Below, piece after piece: positions 22,305-31,869 of a stretch of 64,000 nucleotides of DNA. Location of the stretch: contig NZ_CP019980.1 of the NCBI RefSeq assembly GCF_002982115.1, positions 628,001-692,000 on the forward strand. The letters are read 5' to 3'. Each line of letters starts with the position of its first letter. Position 1 is the stretch's first letter. The notes beneath the pieces were generated by a model. It worked only from the letters and a program-made list of their open reading frames with translations, had not been told where the DNA came from and made no database searches. A program made the translations under genes and the position numbers. This DNA is from Lysinibacillus sphaericus (lineage in GTDB: Bacteria; Bacillota; Bacilli; Bacillales_A; Planococcaceae).

Positions 22305-23768
22305 ATGACGTTATTTGAACGTTCAGCAAAGGAGCTACAAGCTGATATTAAAGCTGGTAAGCTAACAATCGCTGACTTAACAAAAGAAGCATATGAACGA
22401 GTGGCAAAGCTTGACGGCGATGTACAAGCTTTCCTTGCTTCAAACGAAGAAAAAGCAACTGCACAAGCAGCTGAAATGGACAAAGTACCATTTGAAAAAC
22501 GTGGACCACTTTTTGGTCTTCCTATTGGCGTGAAAGACAATATCGTAACAGAAGGCTTAGAAACAACATGTGCTTCTAAAATTCTTGAAGGATTTATGCC
22601 AATATACGATGCAACTGTTGTAAATAAGCTACGCGAAGCTGGCATGATTACAATCGGAAAATTAAACATGGATGAGTTTGCAATGGGTTCTTCAAATGAA
22701 AACTCATACTATAAAACAACAAAAAATCCATGGAACTTGAACCACGTACCAGGTGGCTCATCAGGTGCATCTGCAGCAGCAGTAGCAGCAGGAGAAGTGC
22801 CATTTTCACTTGGTTCAGATACAGGTGGCTCAATCCGCCAACCTGCAGCATATTGCGGTGTCGTAGGGATGAAACCTACATATGGTCGTGTATCTCGTTT
22901 TGGACTAGTAGCATTTGCTTCTTCGTTAGACCAAATCGGACCAATTACACGTAATGTTGAAGACAATGCGCTTCTATTAGAAGCCATTTCAGGCTTAGAC
23001 CCTAACGATTCAACTTCAGCAAATGTAGAAGTACCAAACTTCGCAGCAGCACTAACTGGCGATGTCAAAGGCTTACGTATTGCTGTACCAAAAGAATTTT
23101 TAGGTGAAGGTGTTGGCGAAGCAGCACGTCAATCTGTACTGGATGCATTAGAAGTACTAAAAGGCTTAGGTGCAACAGTAGAAGAAGTATCACTTCCTCA
23201 TTCTAAATATGCACTTGCAGCTTACTATATCCTATCTTCTTCTGAAGCTTCATCAAACCTTTCTCGTTTCGATGGGATCCGTTACGGCTTCCGTGCTGAA
23301 AACGTGACGAATTTAATGGACCTTTACAAAGAAACACGTGCGCAAGGCTTTGGTGATGAAGTAAAACGTCGTATCATGCTAGGAACATATTCTCTTAGCG
23401 CAGGTACTTATGACGCTTACTACAAAAAAGCGCAACAAGCACGTACACTTATCAAAGCAGACTACGACAAAGTATTCGAAGACTTTGATGTAATCATTGG
23501 ACCTACTGCACCAACACCAGCATTTAAAATTGGTGAAAATGTAGATGATCCGATGACGATGTATGCCAACGATATTTTAACAATTCCTATGAACTTAGCA
23601 GGTGTGCCAGCCATTTCAATTCCATGTGGTTTTGAAAATGGTCTACCATTAGGCTTGCAAATTATCGGTAAATACTTCGATGAAGCAACAATTTACCGTG
23701 TAGCGCATGCGTTCGAGCAAGCTACTGCGTTCCATAAAGAAGTTCCTCAAATTTGGGAGGGAAAATAA
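22305..23768 (+). CDS. gatA: Glutamyl-tRNA(Gln) amidotransferase subunit A
   Basis: 487-aa amidase that frees ammonia from glutamine. The Ser-cisSer-Lys triad is visible: Lys in PIGVKDN near residue 79, cis-Ser in the Gly-Ser run [14 protein letters not shown] near residue 153, and nucleophile Ser in [13 protein letters not shown] near residue 177. An ATAGGAGG site precedes the ATG. gatB starts 2 bp after its stop. Confidence 0.97.
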   Translation: MTLFERSAKELQADIKAGKLTIADLTKEAYERVAKLDGDVQAFLASNEEKATAQAAEMDKVPFEKRGPLFGLPIGVKDNIVTEGLETTCASKILEGFMPIYDATVVNKLREAGMITIGKLNMDEFAMGSSNENSYYKTTKNPWNLNHVPGGSSGASAAAVAAGEVPFSLGSDTGGSIRQPAAYCGVVGMKPTYGRVSRFGLVAFASSLDQIGPITRNVEDNALLLEAISGLDPNDSTSANVEVPNFAAALTGDVKGLRIAVPKEFLGEGVGEAARQSVLDALEVLKGLGATVEEVSLPHSKYALAAYYILSSSEASSNLSRFDGIRYGFRAENVTNLMDLYKETRAQGFGDEVKRRIMLGTYSLSAGTYDAYYKKAQQARTLIKADYDKVFEDFDVIIGPTAPTPAFKIGENVDDPMTMYANDILTIPMNLAGVPAISIPCGFENGLPLGLQIIGKYFDEATIYRVAHAFEQATAFHKEVPQIWEGK

Positions 23769-23769
23769 C

Positions 23770-25197
23770 ATGAACTTTGAAACAGTCATTGGTTTAGAAG
23801 TACACGTTGAGTTAAAAACAAACTCAAAAATCTTCTCGCCAGCGCCAGCTCACTTCGGTGCTGAACCAAATACAAACACAACAGTAATCGACCTAGGCTA
23901 CCCTGGTGTCCTACCTGTCTTAAATAAAAACGTTGTAGATTTCGCAATGCGTGCAGCACTTGCATTAAACATGGAAATCGAACAAGAAACAAAATTTGAC
24001 CGTAAAAACTACTTCTATCCAGATAATCCGAAAGCTTATCAAATTTCGCAATTCGATAAGCCGATCGGTAAAAACGGTTGGATTGATATTGAAGTAGATG
24101 GTTATACAAAACGTATCGGTATTACACGTCTTCATATGGAAGAAGATGCTGGTAAACTAACGCATGCTGGTGACCACTCACTTGTGGACTTTAACCGTCA
24201 AGGGACGCCGCTTGTAGAAATCGTGTCTGAGCCAGATATTCGCACAGCAAATGAAGCGTATGCCTACCTTGAAAAATTAAAATCCATTATCCAATATACA
24301 GATGTTTCAGACTGTAAAATGGAAGAAGGTTCACTGCGCTGTGATGCCAACATTTCGATTCGCCCATATGGCCAAGAGGAATTCGGTACAAAAACAGAGC
24401 TTAAAAACCTGAACTCATTCAACTACGTACGTCGTGGGATTGAGCACGAAGAGTTACGCCAAGCGGACGTATTACTTTCAGGTGGCGTGATTGATCAAGA
24501 AACGCGTCGCTTTGATGAAAAAACAGGTAAAACAATTTTAATGCGCGTGAAAGAAGGAACAGATGATTATCGTTACTTCCCAGAGCCTGACTTGGTGCGT
24601 CTGTCAATCGACGATGAATGGTTAGAGCGCGTTAAATCAGAAATTCCTGAACTGCCAGATGCTCGTAAAAAACGCTATGTTGAAGAATTAGGCTTAACAC
24701 CTTATGACGCGGGCGTGCTTGTTATTTCTAAAGAAATTTCAGATTTCTTTGAAGCGATGGTAGCTGATGGTGCAGATGCAAAACTTTCAGCTAACTGGTT
24801 AATGGGCGATGTTTCAGCTTATTTAAATGCTGAACAAAAAGATTTAAAAGATACAGCATTAACACCAGAAAACCTTGCTGGTATGGTGAAGTTAATTACG
24901 GACGGTACAATTTCTTCTAAAATCGGTAAAAAAGTATTTGCTGAATTAGTAGAAAATGGCGGTTCAGCTGAAGACATTGTAAAAGCAAAAGGTTTAGTTC
25001 AAATTTCAGATGAGAGTGCCTTATTAGCAATTGTTACAGAGGTATTAGATAACAATGCACAATCAATCGAGGACTTTAAAAATGGTAAGGATCGTGCAAT
25101 TGGCTTCTTAGTCGGTCAAATTATGAAAGCGACAAAAGGCCAAGCGAACCCACCAATGGTTAATAAATTATTACAACAAGAAATTGCTAAACGCTAA
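23770..25197 (+). CDS. gatB: Aspartyl/glutamyl-tRNA amidotransferase subunit B
   Basis: 475-aa kinase-like subunit that binds the tRNA and activates the misacylated amino acid. Start ATG 23770 ([15 protein letters not shown]) follows GGGAGGG; the open frame extends upstream into gatA but without homology. Landmarks are [19 protein letters not shown] near residue 77, the [11 protein letters not shown] segment near residue 190 and the C-terminal YqeY-like tail ending [15 protein letters not shown] perfect hairpin terminator follows. Confidence 0.97.
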   Translation: MNFETVIGLEVHVELKTNSKIFSPAPAHFGAEPNTNTTVIDLGYPGVLPVLNKNVVDFAMRAALALNMEIEQETKFDRKNYFYPDNPKAYQISQFDKPIGKNGWIDIEVDGYTKRIGITRLHMEEDAGKLTHAGDHSLVDFNRQGTPLVEIVSEPDIRTANEAYAYLEKLKSIIQYTDVSDCKMEEGSLRCDANISIRPYGQEEFGTKTELKNLNSFNYVRRGIEHEELRQADVLLSGGVIDQETRRFDEKTGKTILMRVKEGTDDYRYFPEPDLVRLSIDDEWLERVKSEIPELPDARKKRYVEELGLTPYDAGVLVISKEISDFFEAMVADGADAKLSANWLMGDVSAYLNAEQKDLKDTALTPENLAGMVKLITDGTISSKIGKKVFAELVENGGSAEDIVKAKGLVQISDESALLAIVTEVLDNNAQSIEDFKNGKDRAIGFLVGQIMKATKGQANPPMVNKLLQQEIAKR

Positions 25198-25216
25198 TTT
25201 TTTGCTATTACAACGA

Positions 25217-25250
25217 GTCAAGAAAGTGTCTTCACTTTCTTGGCTTTTTA
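25217..25250 (+). terminator. Terminator after gatB
   Basis: GTCAAGAAAGTG (25217-25228) pairs with CACTTTCTTGGC (25233-25244; one G-U) around a TCTT loop, followed by five Ts. It closes gatCAB 20 bp after the stop. Confidence 0.9.
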
Positions 25251-25364
25251 AATGTAAAGACTGTACATACTAACAAAAAGTAGCACTTAATAGTTGTCTA
25301 AAAAGAGTATTCATAGCAAAATATAGAATAGAAACAATCACATCACTTAAAAAGGGGATAGTAT

Positions 25365-25928
25365 ATGAAAACTGAGCAACAATATTTTGAAGAAGCCATT
25401 TCAATTCAACAATATATGGATCAGATGACGACGCTAAAAGAAGATAGCTTTCTAATTTATGATGGTTTTGAAGTGCCAACAAACGATGGTTTTGTAACGT
25501 TACTGAAGGACAAGCAACCTAAAATTTTAACCATTACAGAAGATTGGTGCGGCGATGCAATGCTAAATAATCCAATTATTCGCCGTGTTGCAGAAGCAGC
25601 TGGATTAGATATGCGTACAGTTTTCCGTGATGCAGATACAGATTTAATCGACCGTTATTTAACAAATGGTGGACGCGCGATTCCAATGTATATCTTATTA
25701 AATGAGTCGGGACAAGTGATAGGTAAATGGGGACCACGTGCGCCAGAGTTACAGGATATTGTTGTGAACAAAAGAGCGACGTTGCCAGATAAAGAAGACC
25801 CGAATTTTGAGGAAGCACAAAAATCGCTTTACGCTGAAATTCGTGAAGACAATATTACTAACAAAACAAATTGGACTTATGTATATGAAGATTTCAGAAA
25901 ACATGTAACAGCAGCATTACAAAAATAA
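25365..25928 (+). CDS. Thioredoxin-like protein with a WCGDA motif
   Basis: 187 aa. ITEDWCGDAMLNNPIIRRVAE near residue 60 is the redox-site region of the thioredoxin_9-type family, in which the usual CxxC is reduced to one Cys (WCGDA). GGRAIPMYILLNESGQVIGKWGPR carries the cis-Pro loop. With a single cysteine it is unlikely to be a standard disulfide reductase; the function is unknown. ATG 25365 follows AAAAGGGG. It is inserted between gatB and dgkB relative to the B. subtilis order as I remember it. Confidence 0.8.
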   Translation: MKTEQQYFEEAISIQQYMDQMTTLKEDSFLIYDGFEVPTNDGFVTLLKDKQPKILTITEDWCGDAMLNNPIIRRVAEAAGLDMRTVFRDADTDLIDRYLTNGGRAIPMYILLNESGQVIGKWGPRAPELQDIVVNKRATLPDKEDPNFEEAQKSLYAEIREDNITNKTNWTYVYEDFRKHVTAALQK

Positions 25929-26039
25929 AACACTTTGTTAGCGCCAGAGGTGTTTGCACTGGCGTAGTAATAGTAGTGCAACATTTCAACGAAAAATTCG
26001 TTGAAAGTATTAGAATCTTATGAAGCAGGAAGGTATGTT

Positions 26040-26954
26040 ATGAAACGAGCAAGAATCATTTATAATCCTACATCTGGGCGAGAAGTGTTTAAAAAGCATC
26101 TACCAGAAGTATTGGAGAAACTAGAGGTAGCAGGCTATGAGACATCTTGTCACGCAACAACTTGTGAAGGTGATGCAATAGAGGCAGCAAAAAATGCAGT
26201 AGAACGTGGATTTGATATTATCATAGCAGTTGGTGGCGATGGGACGTTAAATGAAGTTGTTTCTGGTGTAGGCCAATTCGAAAAACGTCCGAAAATTGGT
26301 CTAATTCCTATGGGGACAACGAACGATTTTGCACGTGCTGTCCATATACCACGAAATATTGATGAAGCCGTTGATATTATTATTAAAGGCGATACCTTAC
26401 CAGTTGATGTTGGATTGTTAAATGGAGAACGCTATTTCATCAATATTGCTGCTGGAGGACGTATTACTGAGCTAACGTACGAAGTACCTAGCAAAATGAA
26501 AACAATGCTTGGACAGCTTGCCTACTATTTAAAAGCAGTTGAAATGATTCCATCTATTAAGGCATCACATATGCGTATTGAATATGATGGTGAAGTATTC
26601 GATGGCGATGCCATGATGTTTTTATGTGGCTTAACGAATTCAGTAGGAGGCTTTGAAAAGCTTGCACCAGATGCGAGCATAAACGATGGCTACTTCACAT
26701 TAATAGTATTAAAAAAAGTAAGCTTGCCAGAATTTATTCAACTTGCAGCAATGGCTTTACGAGGCGAGCATTTAAAGGATGATCGCGTTATTTATAAAAA
26801 AGCAAGTGTCGTAAAAGTAACGACGGATAGTGAAGTTCATTTAAATTTAGATGGTGAATATGGTGGAGATGCGCCTGCGACTTTTGAAAACTTAAAACGC
26901 CATATTGAAATTTTTGTACCAATTGAAGATATTCGTGAGGAAGACCGTATTTAG
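26040..26954 (+). CDS. dgkB: Diacylglycerol kinase DgkB (YerQ)
   Basis: 304-aa soluble lipid kinase that phosphorylates diacylglycerol from lipoteichoic acid synthesis, returning it to phosphatidic acid. Start ATG 26040 (MKRARIIYNPTSGRE) follows AGGAAGG; an in-frame TTG at 26001 has no ribosome site. The ATP site VGGDGTLNEVVSG lies near residue 66 and GLIPMGTTNDFARA near residue 92. This links functionally to the lipoteichoic acid synthase at 36.6 kb. Length matches the ~300 aa of B. subtilis DgkB. Confidence 0.95.
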   Translation: MKRARIIYNPTSGREVFKKHLPEVLEKLEVAGYETSCHATTCEGDAIEAAKNAVERGFDIIIAVGGDGTLNEVVSGVGQFEKRPKIGLIPMGTTNDFARAVHIPRNIDEAVDIIIKGDTLPVDVGLLNGERYFINIAAGGRITELTYEVPSKMKTMLGQLAYYLKAVEMIPSIKASHMRIEYDGEVFDGDAMMFLCGLTNSVGGFEKLAPDASINDGYFTLIVLKKVSLPEFIQLAAMALRGEHLKDDRVIYKKASVVKVTTDSEVHLNLDGEYGGDAPATFENLKRHIEIFVPIEDIREEDRI

Positions 26955-26958
26955 ATTA

Positions 26959-27001
26959 ACAAAAAGCGTAAATTTTATTTTATAAATTTACGCTTTTTGT
27001 A
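26959..27001. terminator. Terminator after dgkB
   Basis: A perfect 17-bp stem, 26959-26975 with 26984-27000 (core AAAAAGCGTAAATTT), loop 8 nt. The arms carry A5/T5, so it can work in both directions. Confidence 0.88.
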
Positions 27002-27024
27002 TTTTATTTACATATAATGAAGGG

Positions 27025-27132
27025 TTGTGAACGAATTAAGAAAAATGTTTGGCAAATGTGCGTATATTACTTGAACAAAATTTGAAACCTTTATAATAGG
27101 CCGAAATATCGGACCATAATAAAGGTTTTTTT
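27025..27132 (+). promoter_or_regulatory. Leader of the cytochrome bd operon: possible Rex-like site, promoter and hairpin
   Basis: TTGTGAA (27025-27031), four bases, then TTAAGAA (27036-27042) resembles the Rex palindrome TTGTGAA-N4-TTCACAA with 5 of 7 bases in the right half. TTGAAC (27071-27076) and TATAAT (27092-27097) are 15 bp apart, a weak sigma-A promoter. AAACCTTTAT (27085-27094) can pair with ATAAAGGTTT (27119-27128), with an inner CCGA/TCGG stem and seven Ts after, which looks like a terminator or attenuator. The promoter and hairpin readings partly exclude each other. Confidence 0.35.
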
Positions 27133-27178
27133 CGTTGGAATAGTGGAAAATATGGGTATGGGAAAGGGAAAGGAAGTG

Positions 27179-27280
27179 GTGCAGTTGTATAAGTCACAGG
27201 AAAAAAAGCTTATTTGGTTAAGTTTTGGTGTTGCAATTATCATGCTACTTTCCATACTTGGAAGAATATTTGGAAGTTAG
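27179..27280 (+). CDS. 33-aa single-helix membrane peptide upstream of cytochrome bd
   Basis: Not recognised. A GTG at 27179 behind GGGAAAGGAAG opens a 33-aa frame with a charged N-terminus (QLYKSQEKK) followed by one hydrophobic helix (LIWLSFGVAIIMLLSIL) and a short basic end (GRIFGS). Its TAG (27278-27280) overlaps the AGGAGGG ribosome site of cydA, the usual sign of translational coupling. It could be an extra small oxidase subunit, a coupling leader peptide, or an unrelated small membrane protein. GTG at 27176 is an alternative start. Confidence 0.5.
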   Translation: MQLYKSQEKKLIWLSFGVAIIMLLSILGRIFGS

Positions 27281-27292
27281 GAGGGCAATGAG

Positions 27293-28639
27293 ATGATTAA
27301 TGAATCAGCAGTCTTTTGGAGTCGTGCGTTAACGGAGCTTACGTTATCATTCCACATCATTTATGCAACGATTGGTGTCGGTGTGCCGTTAATGATCATG
27401 ATTGCACAATGGACTGGATATAAAAAGAATGATGAACATTATATTTTGATGGCGCGACGTTGGGCACGAGGTTTCGTCATTACCGTTGCTGTAGGAGTCG
27501 TAACAGGAACAGCTATTGGATTGCAATTATCGTTACTATGGCCAAATTTTATGCAACTTGCAGGGCAAACGATAGCATTACCGCTCTTTATGGAAACCTT
27601 TGCATTTTTCTTTGAAGCCATTTTCTTAGGAATTTATTTATATACATGGGATCGCTTTGATAGCCAGAAAAAGCATATGTTACTCCTAATACCTGTTGCA
27701 GTTGGTGCATCCATGTCAGCTGTCTTTATCACAATGGTAAATGCCTTTATGAACGCACCTCAAGGCTTTGATATTGTGGACGGACAGCTTGTGAATATTC
27801 AACCATTTCTAGCAATGTTTAACCCGGCTATGCCAACAAAAGTTGCGCATGTTCTCGTAACAGCCTATATGACATCAGCATTCGTCTTGGCAGCCATTGC
27901 AGGCTACCGTATGCTCAAAGGCTCAGATCATGTTTACCATAAAAAGTCTCTATTTTTACTGATGAAAATCGGTTTAGTTTCATCAATTGCAGCAGCAATT
28001 ATAGGCGATTTCTCAGGTAAATATTTAGCGGAATACCAACCAGAAAAATTAGCAGCGGCTGAATGGCATTTTGAAACAACAGATAAAGCTTCATTGGTTT
28101 TATTCGGTGTATTGGATGGCGAGGAAGTTAAGTATGCCATCAAGGTTCCTTATGCTTTAAGTATACTAGCACGCAATAATCCAAATGCAGAAGTAATTGG
28201 TTTAGATCAATATGCGGAGGAAGACAGACCACCACTTTATATACACTATCTTTTTAATATTATGGTCTTTATCGGCATGTTTATGGTATTAGTGTCTTTC
28301 CTTTACGTAGTAGGGAAACCACGAGGTTGGCGCTTTATTCATGCACGATGGTTTAGATGGATTATTGTAGCAGGTGCTCCACTGTCAATTATTGCGATTG
28401 AAGCCGGTTGGTGGCTTGCGGAAGTTGGACGTCAACCGTGGATATTATACGGTATTATGCGCACACCAGAAGGCGCTACAACGAGCGATCATGTAGATTT
28501 AATGATGCTGTTATTCACAGGTGTGTATACTGTACTTGGAATAGGAAGTACAGTCGTATTAGTTCGTATGTTTAAAAAGAATCCGATTGAACGTGAAATT
28601 GAAGATCGGCATACAGAAAAGGGCGGTGACATCATATGA
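27293..28639 (+). CDS. cydA: Cytochrome bd-type quinol oxidase subunit I (YthA/CbdA type)
   Basis: 448-aa membrane subunit carrying the hemes; it oxidises menaquinol and reduces O2 to water without pumping protons. About nine hydrophobic helices. The N-terminus (WSRALTELTLSFHIIYATIGVG) has the heme-ligand His. GRQPW, a hallmark of subunit I, lies near residue 380, and a second ligand His candidate is in KVAHVLVTAYMTSA. The sequence resembles B. subtilis YthA and the Geobacillus bd oxidase more than classical CydA (from memory). It overlaps cydB by 4 bp (ATGA). Confidence 0.93.
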   Translation: MINESAVFWSRALTELTLSFHIIYATIGVGVPLMIMIAQWTGYKKNDEHYILMARRWARGFVITVAVGVVTGTAIGLQLSLLWPNFMQLAGQTIALPLFMETFAFFFEAIFLGIYLYTWDRFDSQKKHMLLLIPVAVGASMSAVFITMVNAFMNAPQGFDIVDGQLVNIQPFLAMFNPAMPTKVAHVLVTAYMTSAFVLAAIAGYRMLKGSDHVYHKKSLFLLMKIGLVSSIAAAIIGDFSGKYLAEYQPEKLAAAEWHFETTDKASLVLFGVLDGEEVKYAIKVPYALSILARNNPNAEVIGLDQYAEEDRPPLYIHYLFNIMVFIGMFMVLVSFLYVVGKPRGWRFIHARWFRWIIVAGAPLSIIAIEAGWWLAEVGRQPWILYGIMRTPEGATTSDHVDLMMLLFTGVYTVLGIGSTVVLVRMFKKNPIEREIEDRHTEKGGDII

Positions 28640-29661
28640 CATTAGAAGTGCTAGGAATTTCAGTTTTATGGATATTCCTTTTCGGTTATGTGATGGTGGC
28701 ATCTATTGATTTTGGGGCAGGATTTTTCAATGCTTACAGTTTACTTATTGGAAAAAATCATGTCATAACTAATATTATTAAGCGTTATTTATCGCCTGTA
28801 TGGGAAGTAACAAATGTCTTTTTAGTATTTTTCTTTGTAGGGATTGTAGGATTCTTTCCACAAACCGCCTTCTATTATGGAACGATTTTGCTTGTTCCAG
28901 TCAGCATTTCTTTAGTGTTGTTGGCAATTCGAGGGTCGTATTATGCATTTGAGGCGTACGGGGCACGCGGACATATTGGTTACACGCTGACATATGGCGT
29001 ATCAGGTTTATTGATTCCAGCTTCGCTCTCTGTTGTCTTTGCTATTGCAGGTGGCGGTTATGTAGACATTGTGGAAGGGCAACCTGTATTGAATTATTGG
29101 ACATTATATACAAGTACATTTGCTTGGAGTATTGTCGTATTAAGTATAGCGGCAGTTCTTTATATATCTGCAGTATTTTTAACGTGGTATGCACATAAAG
29201 CAACTGATGTAGAGGCTACAAATTTAATGCGAAAATACGCCCTTATTTGGGCAGCACCTTTAATGATTAGTGCACTTGGTATTATGTATGAGATGAAATC
29301 CATTAACCCTGAAAGCTATCAGCATATGGTTAATTTATGGTGGATGTTTGCTATTTCTGCCGTATTATTTATCATTACAGTGATATTACTATGGATGCGA
29401 AAAAATTACGGTCTTGCAGTAGGATTATTAATCGCTCAGTTTGCGGTAGCATTTTTCGCCTATGGCATCGCACAATATCCATATTTACTGTATCCGTATT
29501 TAACAATTTACGATAGCTTCACAAGCACGCAAATGGCCATTGCATTAGTCATCGTCTTTATTTTAGGATTATGCTTACTTCTGCCTTCGCTTTATTTATT
29601 GTTGAAATTATTCCTATTCAACAAAAATTACGTGACAGGAAAAGAAGACCATCATGCATAG
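28636..29661 (+). CDS. cydB: Cytochrome bd-type quinol oxidase subunit II (YthB/CbdB type)
   Basis: 341-aa polytopic partner of subunit I with about eight or nine hydrophobic helices (for example ISVLWIFLFGYVMVASIDFGAGFF at the start). VASIDFGAG and the YALIWAAPLMIS region are typical of CydB/YthB. It overlaps the cydA stop by ATGA and is followed after 12 bp by the CydS-like gene. No cydCD genes follow: a terminator closes the unit. Confidence 0.92.
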   Translation: MTLEVLGISVLWIFLFGYVMVASIDFGAGFFNAYSLLIGKNHVITNIIKRYLSPVWEVTNVFLVFFFVGIVGFFPQTAFYYGTILLVPVSISLVLLAIRGSYYAFEAYGARGHIGYTLTYGVSGLLIPASLSVVFAIAGGGYVDIVEGQPVLNYWTLYTSTFAWSIVVLSIAAVLYISAVFLTWYAHKATDVEATNLMRKYALIWAAPLMISALGIMYEMKSINPESYQHMVNLWWMFAISAVLFIITVILLWMRKNYGLAVGLLIAQFAVAFFAYGIAQYPYLLYPYLTIYDSFTSTQMAIALVIVFILGLCLLLPSLYLLLKLFLFNKNYVTGKEDHHA

Positions 29662-29673
29662 GGGGATATAGGT

Positions 29674-29796
29674 ATGGAAAAAATCGAAATATTTTATGCG
29701 CCGTTTATAGTCGTCATTATTAGTATCATCATTATGTTTTGGTGGGCACCAAAGGATGATTATGTAAGAAAAAATAAGAAAGAGAGTCGCGAATAG
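29674..29796 (+). CDS. cydS: CydS-like small subunit of cytochrome bd oxidase
   Basis: 40 aa: MEKIEIFYAPFIVVIISII then MFWWAPKDDYVRKNKKESRE. One transmembrane helix with a preceding YAPF and a charged KDDYV end closely parallels the 33-aa CydS of the Geobacillus bd oxidase structure (remembered as YAPMVVV...FWVGLKDVHV). It starts 12 bp after cydB behind GGGGGATATAGGT. The terminator hairpin begins inside its last codons and its TAG sits in the loop/stem border. Confidence 0.85.
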   Translation: MEKIEIFYAPFIVVIISIIIMFWWAPKDDYVRKNKKESRE

Positions 29797-29808
29797 CGGC
29801 TCTTTTTT
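29783..29808 (+). terminator. Terminator of the cytochrome bd operon
   Basis: AGAGTCGC (29783-29790) pairs with GCGGCTCT (29796-29803; one G-U), 5-nt loop, then six Ts. The left arm overlaps the last CydS codons. Confidence 0.85.
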
Positions 29809-29888
29809 AGCAAAATTAGGACAACCTGATAAATTCAAGCCTTGTTCTTTTTTCCTCCGCTATCACATGCTACAATAAGGAGATTGAA

Positions 29889-31268
29889 ATGGAGGATGTA
29901 CGAATGTCAGCACCCGTAAAAAAGAATGACCAACTTACAGTTTATATAGAAGATTTAACACATGATGGCAATGGTGTCGCAAAAGTGGACGGCTATCCAT
30001 TATTTATCAAAGGGGCTTTACCGAATGAAACAGCAGAAGTCCATGTTTTAAAAACATTAAAAAATTATGGCTTTGCAAAAGTCTTGGATATTTTAAAGCC
30101 TTCACCTGATCGAGTAGAAGCACCTTGTGATTATTTCAAGCAATGTGGGGGCTGTCAGTTACAGCACTTATCGTATGAAGGTCAGTTAAAGTGGAAGGAA
30201 AATATGGTGCGTAATGTTATGCAACGTCTAGGCAAAATCGACGCACCCGTTTTACCAGTGAAAGGGATGGAGGAACCATGGCAATATCGTAATAAGGCCC
30301 AAATTCCATTTTCCACAAATGACGCCGGTCAAGTGATTGCTGGTTTTTACAAAACAAAATCCCATACCATTGTCGATATGGATCGCTGTCTCATTCAAAC
30401 GGGCGAGGCAGACGCAATTCTTTCTGGTCTTAAAAAAGAATTAACAGCTATCGGCATGCAACCATACAATGAGGCATCACATGAAGGCATGCTACGTCAC
30501 GTCGTAATCCGTACAGCACGTGCAACAGGTGAGGTCATGGTTGTACTTGTGACGAAAAAGAAAAAATTCCCGCAAAAAGATGCCGCTGTAGCGAGCATAC
30601 TAAAGCTAGTACCAAATGTTACATCCATTATGCAAAACATCAATAGCGATAAAACAAACGTTATTTTTGGTGATGAAACGATTAACCTTTGGGGCAAAGA
30701 CGTCATTATTGACGCTATCGGCGATGTACGCTTTGAAATTTCAGCACGTTCTTTCTATCAGGTAAATCCACAGCAAACCGAAGTGCTTTACAAGCAAGCG
30801 CTTGACTATGCTGATTTACAAGGACATGAACGTGTCATTGATGCCTATTGCGGCATCGGTACCATCTCTTTATTCCTAGCACAAAAAGCAAAAGCGGTGA
30901 TGGGTGTTGAAATTGTACCCCAAGCTATTGAAGATGCAAAACGCAATGCAGAGCTAAACGGCTTTACCAATACGTACTTCGAGGCAGGCCCAGCAGAGGA
31001 AGTCATTCCACGCTGGTATAAGGAAGGCAAGGAAGCGGATGTCCTAGTTGTCGACCCACCACGTAAAGGATGCGACGAAGCCCTTTTACAAACGATTTTA
31101 GAGCAGCGTCCTAAACGCGTAGTATACGTATCATGTAACCCAGCCACACTCGCACGCGACCTACGCATCTTGGAAGATGGCGGATACAAAACACAAGAAA
31201 TACAACCAGTTGATATGTTCCCGCACTCTACACATTGTGAGGCTGTTGCGTGGTTGGCGTTAGTTTAA
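29889..31268 (+). CDS. rlmCD: 23S rRNA (uracil-5-)-methyltransferase RlmCD (YefA)
   Basis: 459-aa SAM-dependent m5U methyltransferase. An N-terminal TRAM domain (LTVYIEDLTHDGNGVAKVDG) is followed by the 4Fe-4S cysteines CDYFKQCGGCQLQ near residue 80 and a Rossmann methyltransferase with VIDAYCGIGTISLFLA near residue 317. DPPRKGCDEALL and the nucleophile Cys in VSCNPATLARDL lie near residue 417. B. subtilis YefA modifies both U747 and U1939. ATG 29889 (AAGGAG, spacing 7) and ATG 29904 (GGAGG, spacing 8) are both plausible starts. Confidence 0.92.
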   Translation: MEDVRMSAPVKKNDQLTVYIEDLTHDGNGVAKVDGYPLFIKGALPNETAEVHVLKTLKNYGFAKVLDILKPSPDRVEAPCDYFKQCGGCQLQHLSYEGQLKWKENMVRNVMQRLGKIDAPVLPVKGMEEPWQYRNKAQIPFSTNDAGQVIAGFYKTKSHTIVDMDRCLIQTGEADAILSGLKKELTAIGMQPYNEASHEGMLRHVVIRTARATGEVMVVLVTKKKKFPQKDAAVASILKLVPNVTSIMQNINSDKTNVIFGDETINLWGKDVIIDAIGDVRFEISARSFYQVNPQQTEVLYKQALDYADLQGHERVIDAYCGIGTISLFLAQKAKAVMGVEIVPQAIEDAKRNAELNGFTNTYFEAGPAEEVIPRWYKEGKEADVLVVDPPRKGCDEALLQTILEQRPKRVVYVSCNPATLARDLRILEDGGYKTQEIQPVDMFPHSTHCEAVAWLALV

Positions 31269-31354
31269 TATACAGGGGACACATATATTATTGATTGATT
31301 CGAAAAATTTAAAAGCATTCCTATAAAACTTGAAAAAGTAGATATTTTCAATCC

Positions 31355-31400
31355 AGACCTTGATTTTGCAAATAACTTTTGCGAAATTGGGGTCTTTTTA
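31355..31400 (+). terminator. Strong terminator downstream of rlmCD
   Basis: Eighteen bases (31355-31372) pair without interruption with 31378-31395, counting G-U pairs, around a 5-nt loop and followed by five Ts. It lies 87 bp after the rlmCD stop. Confidence 0.85.
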
Positions 31401-31630
31401 TATGGAACTTAATTGGAAAATAAGAATGTTCAGCCTATAGGATTAGTACATAGATTTCCATCCGTTCTTTCTAGGATATGAAGATTTCCTATCTTAACAC
31501 CGGAAATCAGTTGCATTTTATAGGGGCTTTTCAGAAGCTTTGTGATTTGTTATAAGGCTCTAATTTCATGAGGATTTAGAGAATAATTTTTAATTTTACC
31601 TCATAATAAAATATGTTGTCAACAATAAGT

Positions 31631-31869
31631 TTGTGATTTTTATAAAAAATGTTATAATAGTCTTATAATTGTTTTTTTAAATCGTATTTCGAATTCCGCT
31701 GACCTTTTTTGCAGATAGAATTTGGATACGTTTTTTTAATATCCCTTATTAAGACGAAGAAAAAAATTAAAACAGTTATGTGGGCTTTTTGAGGTAGGTA
31801 GTTGAATTAAATGATTAATTGACTATCTAATAGTAACCGAGGTTTTATTCCATAAGGAGGACTAGAATA
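31631..31869 (+). promoter_or_regulatory. Promoter and long leader of the 31870 gene
   Basis: TTGTGA (31631-31636) and TATAAT (31653-31658) with 16-bp spacing make a good sigma-A promoter. Its transcript would carry a leader of about 200 nt before the ATG at 31870. I see no known riboswitch fold in it. Between the terminator at 31400 and this promoter I see no gene or clear signal. Confidence 0.6.

Noticed and set aside
31396-31630. Possible riboswitch or gene in the 600-bp gap after rlmCD
   Set aside because: No conserved aptamer core, no frame with a ribosome site and only weak local pairing were visible; only the terminator and the promoter of the next gene are supported.
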